Shown here: piece by piece, positions 4,669 through 7,451 of the stretch
Layout of the letters: every line of letters starts with the position of its first letter
Position numbering within the stretch: the stretch's first letter is position 1
Assembly (NCBI GenBank): GCA_007117255.1
Contig: SKGU01000007.1
Coordinates: 1 to 7,451, forward strand
Direction of reading: 5' to 3'
DNA: 7,451 nucleotides
DNA from: Natronohydrobacter sp.
Lineage (GTDB): Bacteria > Pseudomonadota > Alphaproteobacteria > Rhodobacterales > Rhodobacteraceae
Notes under the pieces: generated by a model
What the model was told of the DNA's origin: nothing
The model's input: only the letters and a program-made list of their open reading frames with translations
Databases searched by the model: none
Translations under genes and position numbers: made by a program

Positions 4669-7131
4669 ATGTTCACCTTCTTCCGCTGGCTCCTTCGTGT
4701 CTTCGCAGCTCTCGCCCTTCTGGCGGGGCTTGCAGGGGTGGGGCTGTATTTCTTCCTCTCGCGCTCGCTGCCCGATTACAACGAGACCTTCCGTCTGCGG
4801 GGGCTGTCGGGCGAAGTCGAGATCGTGCGCAACACGCATAATGTGCCGCATATCTTTGGCGAGAATGACGCGGATGTGTTCTTTGGCCTTGGCTTTGCGC
4901 ATGCGCAGGACCGGCTGTGGCAGATGCAGATGCTGCGCCGAACGGCGCAGGGGCGCTTGTCAGAAATGTTTGGCCGCCGCACACTGCGTATTGATGAATT
5001 GATGCGCAGGCTCGATATCTACGGATTGGCGCGCACATCGCTAGCCGTGCAGGACGCGCCCACCCGCGCGGCTTTGGCGGCCTATGCTGATGGGGTTAAC
5101 GCGTGGCTTCAGGTTACAAATGACCGCGCGCGTGGGCGCGGTGCACCGGAATTTTTCGTATTCAGCGCTGAAATGCCGCTGTGGCAGCCAGCAGATTCGC
5201 TTGCGATTCTTAAGCTGATGTCAGTGCAACTGAACGGCCAGATCAGCCGCGAAGTGCTGCGGGCGCGCGCCTCGCTTCTGGTCGATCCAGAGCGATTGCG
5301 CGACCTGATGCCCGATGCGCCCGGCTCCGGTGTGGCCGCGCTGCCCGATTACGCAAGCCTGTTCCCGACCATCCGCCCCAGCACGCAGACCGCTGCACTT
5401 GACGATCCGCTCAATCCGGTCGCGTCGCCTTTTCTGGCCGGCGCGTCCAACAGTTTTGCCGCCACCCCAGATCGCGCCGCGAGTGATGGTGCCATTCTGG
5501 CCAATGACCCGCATCTGGAACTGACAGCACCCGCGCTGATGTATCTGGCGCGGTTGGAGCTGTCTTCCGGCGGGGTGATCGGGGCCAGCATACCCGGTGT
5601 GCCTGCCATCATGTCGGGCCGGTCCGAGGCCCTGGGCTGGGGGATCACCTCGGCCTATCTGGACGACAGCGATGTGTTCATCGAAGAGTTGAACCCCGAC
5701 GATCCCTCGCAGTATCGCACGCCGGACGGCTGGGCGGAATTCGAAACGCGCGGCTCGATCATTCGCATCAAGGATGAAGACCCGGTGACGCTGACCCTGC
5801 GCTGGTCACAAAACGGCCCCGTGCTGTCAGGCGCGCTCTATGATCTGGGCACTGTCACACCGCCCGGTCATGTCGCCACCCTTGGCTGGACCGCATTGGA
5901 GGCCGAAGACACCACCATGACCGCGGCGCTGCGCCTGATGCGCGCGCAGACGCTGGAAGAGGCGCTGGACGCAGGCGAGCTGTATGTCGCGCCCGCGCAG
6001 AACCTGATGCTGGCCACACGCGACCGAATCGCCATGCAGATGTTGGGGCGCATGCCACGTCGCAATGCCAACCATGAAACACTTGGACGTATGCCTGCAC
6101 CCGGCTGGAAACCTGAAAACCGCTGGTTGGGCACTCTGCCCTATTCGGCCAATCCGCGTTTTCTGGACCCGGATTCGGGCATTCTGGGCAATACCAACAA
6201 CAAGATCATCGAGCGGCCCTTTCCGCTGCATGTCAGCCATGACTGGGGCGACACCCAGCGCATAGAACGCTTCCAGCATCTGATGCGCCAGCGCAATGTC
6301 CATACCCGCGACAGTTTCATCGAAGCCCAGCTAGACGCTGTCAGCCCTGCCGCGCGGCTGCTCTTGCCGCTGGTGGCCGCCGATCTGTGGTTCTCGGGCG
6401 ATGCTGCACCAGCAGGCACGCGCGCGCATCTGCGACAGCGCGCGCTGCGCCTGATGGCGGACTGGAATGGCGAAATGAACGAACACCTGCCAGAGCCGCT
6501 GATCTACGCGGCATGGATGCGCGAATTGCAGACTAGGCTGATCCGTGACGAGCTTGGCCCCTTGGCTGAACAGTTCACCCATGTCGATCCGGTGTTCATC
6601 GAACGCGTGTTCCGCGACACGGATGGCGCGGGTGAATGGTGCAATATCGTGCAATCATCAGTGCGCGAAACCTGCACCGATATCGCGATTGCCGCACTGG
6701 ACGAGGCGCTGTTGCGCCTGTCGGAACGTTATGGCGAGGCGGTGGAAAGCTGGCGCTGGGGCGACGCGCATATGGCCACGCATCGTCATGCCGTTCTGGG
6801 CGACGTGCCGCTTGTGCGTCATTTCGTCAATATCCGCCAATCCACATCCGGGGGCGATCACACGCTGATGCGCGCCCGCACATCCGGGCGCGACCCCGAC
6901 CCTTTCGCCAATGTGCATGGCGCGGTCTACCGCGGCGTCTATGATTTCGCTGACCCGGAAAGTTCGGTCTTTATCCTGTCCACAGGCCAATCGGGGCACC
7001 CGCTGTCACGCCATTACGACGATCTGGGCGATCTGTGGCGGCGGGGCGAGTATATCCCCATGACCCTTGACCCTGATCTGGCCCGCGGCGGCGCTGTTGG
7101 ACTGACAGTACTACAACCTGCGCGCGACTGA
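4669..7131 (+). CDS. Penicillin-acylase-family Ntn hydrolase, membrane-anchored or exported
   Basis: An 820-residue precursor of the penicillin acylase family, amidases that mature by self-cleavage into alpha and beta chains; known substrates include beta-lactam side chains and N-acyl-homoserine lactones. Residues 6-30 are one hydrophobic helix after FFRW, either a signal anchor or an uncleaved-looking signal peptide, placing the enzyme on the periplasmic side. The alpha chain holds VEIVRNTHNVPHIFGENDADVFF and LGFAHAQDRLWQMQ (74-87). The nucleophile is predicted to be S260 in AGASNSFAA, the new N-terminus of a beta chain of about 561 residues. It is followed by ANDPHL (278-283), GWGIT (323-327), GNTNN (507-511, likely oxyanion Asn), the WG...H...H region (697-707) and GQSGHPLS...HYDD (773-785). 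I see only two cysteines, C658 and C669, in the family's WC...C position, consistent with a periplasmic disulfide. No good Shine-Dalgarno precedes the ATG, and the in-frame TGA at 4636 rules out a longer start. Confidence 0.92.
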   Translation: MFTFFRWLLRVFAALALLAGLAGVGLYFFLSRSLPDYNETFRLRGLSGEVEIVRNTHNVPHIFGENDADVFFGLGFAHAQDRLWQMQMLRRTAQGRLSEMFGRRTLRIDELMRRLDIYGLARTSLAVQDAPTRAALAAYADGVNAWLQVTNDRARGRGAPEFFVFSAEMPLWQPADSLAILKLMSVQLNGQISREVLRARASLLVDPERLRDLMPDAPGSGVAALPDYASLFPTIRPSTQTAALDDPLNPVASPFLAGASNSFAATPDRAASDGAILANDPHLELTAPALMYLARLELSSGGVIGASIPGVPAIMSGRSEALGWGITSAYLDDSDVFIEELNPDDPSQYRTPDGWAEFETRGSIIRIKDEDPVTLTLRWSQNGPVLSGALYDLGTVTPPGHVATLGWTALEAEDTTMTAALRLMRAQTLEEALDAGELYVAPAQNLMLATRDRIAMQMLGRMPRRNANHETLGRMPAPGWKPENRWLGTLPYSANPRFLDPDSGILGNTNNKIIERPFPLHVSHDWGDTQRIERFQHLMRQRNVHTRDSFIEAQLDAVSPAARLLLPLVAADLWFSGDAAPAGTRAHLRQRALRLMADWNGEMNEHLPEPLIYAAWMRELQTRLIRDELGPLAEQFTHVDPVFIERVFRDTDGAGEWCNIVQSSVRETCTDIAIAALDEALLRLSERYGEAVESWRWGDAHMATHRHAVLGDVPLVRHFVNIRQSTSGGDHTLMRARTSGRDPDPFANVHGAVYRGVYDFADPESSVFILSTGQSGHPLSRHYDDLGDLWRRGEYIPMTLDPDLARGGAVGLTVLQPARD

Positions 7132-7277
7132 CCTACAGCGTTGCAAAGCTGTCACATTGAGAATTCACTTCGTTTACTTTCCGTAAGGTCACGAATGACA
7201 GAATGCCCTCAGATCGGTCATTCACAGCATATGCATGCCCGCATGTTGGGCAGATCGGAAAGAAGGAGGAGATTTCC
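7132..7277 (+). promoter_or_regulatory. Leader/promoter region of the fadL-like gene with small dyads
   Basis: This is the 146-base spacer between the acylase stop and the fadL-like GTG. ACAGC (7135-7139) and GCTGT (7148-7152) form a weak hairpin without a T-tract, so no convincing acylase terminator is seen. GAATGAC (7193-7199) and GTCATTC (7217-7223) form a perfect 7-bp inverted repeat with a 17-base loop. GTCA (7188-7191) can also pair with TGAC (7196-7199), so the two structures exclude each other. TTAC-N5-GTAA lies at 7174-7186, TGCCC/GGGCA at 7236-7252, and an 8-base direct repeat CAGATCGG occurs at 7210-7217 and 7251-7258. The ribosome binding site AAGGAGGA (7263-7270) is near perfect. 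No clear -35/-10 pair was found. Confidence 0.4.
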
Positions 7278-7451
7278 GTGCGCAAGTCTATCGTAACCGG
7301 GCTTATGGCCCTTGTCGCAAGCCCGGCCCTTGCAGGTGGCATCGAACGCAGCCCGCAATCAATGGCGATCCTGTTTCAGGAAGGCAACTACCTTGAGTTC
7401 GGAGTGACGCATGCGCGTCCGCGCGTCAGCGGCACTGTGAACCAGCCTCCG
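7278..7451 (+). CDS. FadL/OMPP1/TodX-family outer membrane transport protein, N-terminal part
   Basis: The first 58 codons of an outer membrane channel of the FadL family, which carries long-chain fatty acids or other hydrophobic compounds across the outer membrane; the rest lies beyond the window. Translation starts at GTG 7278, seven bases after a strong AAGGAGGA site. Residues 1-20 are a Sec signal peptide (MRKSIVTGLMALVASPALA, cleavage after ALA). The mature protein begins GGIERSPQSMAILFQEGNYLEFGVTHARPRVSG, which fits alphaproteobacterial FadL homologues: a short N-terminal hatch segment with the Arg-Ser-x-Q-S pattern, then the first barrel strand. It lies on the same strand as the acylase but 146 bases away and may have its own promoter. 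Substrate is unknown; symbol left empty because only about an eighth of a usual FadL protein is seen. Confidence 0.82.
   Translation, partial: MRKSIVTGLMALVASPALAGGIERSPQSMAILFQEGNYLEFGVTHARPRVSGTVNQPP

Overview
The window looks like a chromosomal segment of an alphaproteobacterium, probably in or near the Rhodobacterales. The evidence is GC-rich coding sequence with strong G/C third-position preference, an ArgP/ArgO pair, an Omp25/31-type outer membrane protein, a membrane-anchored penicillin-acylase-family protein and a FadL-type porin. This placement is inferred from style and family mix, not from a marker gene. All gene calls belong to known families. I see no transposase, integrase, CRISPR array, tRNA or rRNA.

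Layout from left to right. (1) The 3' end of a glyceraldehyde-3-phosphate dehydrogenase gene (+), closed by a textbook intrinsic terminator (277-307). (2) A convergent gene for a small outer membrane beta-barrel protein (-, 375-1133), with about 360 bases of unassigned, lower-GC sequence behind its start (1134-1492). (3) A LysR-type regulator of the ArgP/LysG group (-, 1493-2383), divergent from an ArgO/LysE basic amino acid exporter (+, 2471-3085). A perfect 7-bp inverted repeat lies between the two starts and is a good operator candidate. (4) A structured convergent junction (3086-3167) with two adjacent hairpins; the loop of the second carries a canonical G-quadruplex motif. (5) A two-gene minus-strand unit: a 3-hydroxyisobutyrate-dehydrogenase-family reductase (3692-4570), then a gamma-carbonic-anhydrase-like protein (3168-3692), joined by a one-base TGATG stop/start overlap. 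(6) Divergent from that unit, a large penicillin-acylase-family Ntn hydrolase (+, 4669-7131), with a palindromic element in the shared 98-bp promoter region. (7) The start of a FadL/OMPP1-family outer membrane channel (+, from a GTG at 7278), cut off by the window end.

Functional reading. ArgP and ArgO form a self-contained lysine/arginine sensing and export module. The acylase and the FadL homologue are both envelope proteins on one strand, but 146 bases with their own structure separate them, so a shared transcript is uncertain. The most notable non-coding signals are the G-quadruplex-bearing inverted repeat at 3111-3159, the operator-like palindromes at 2395-2417 and 4605-4631, and the compositional dip over the outer membrane protein gene and its upstream region. 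I did not find convincing evidence of a wholly new multi-gene system.
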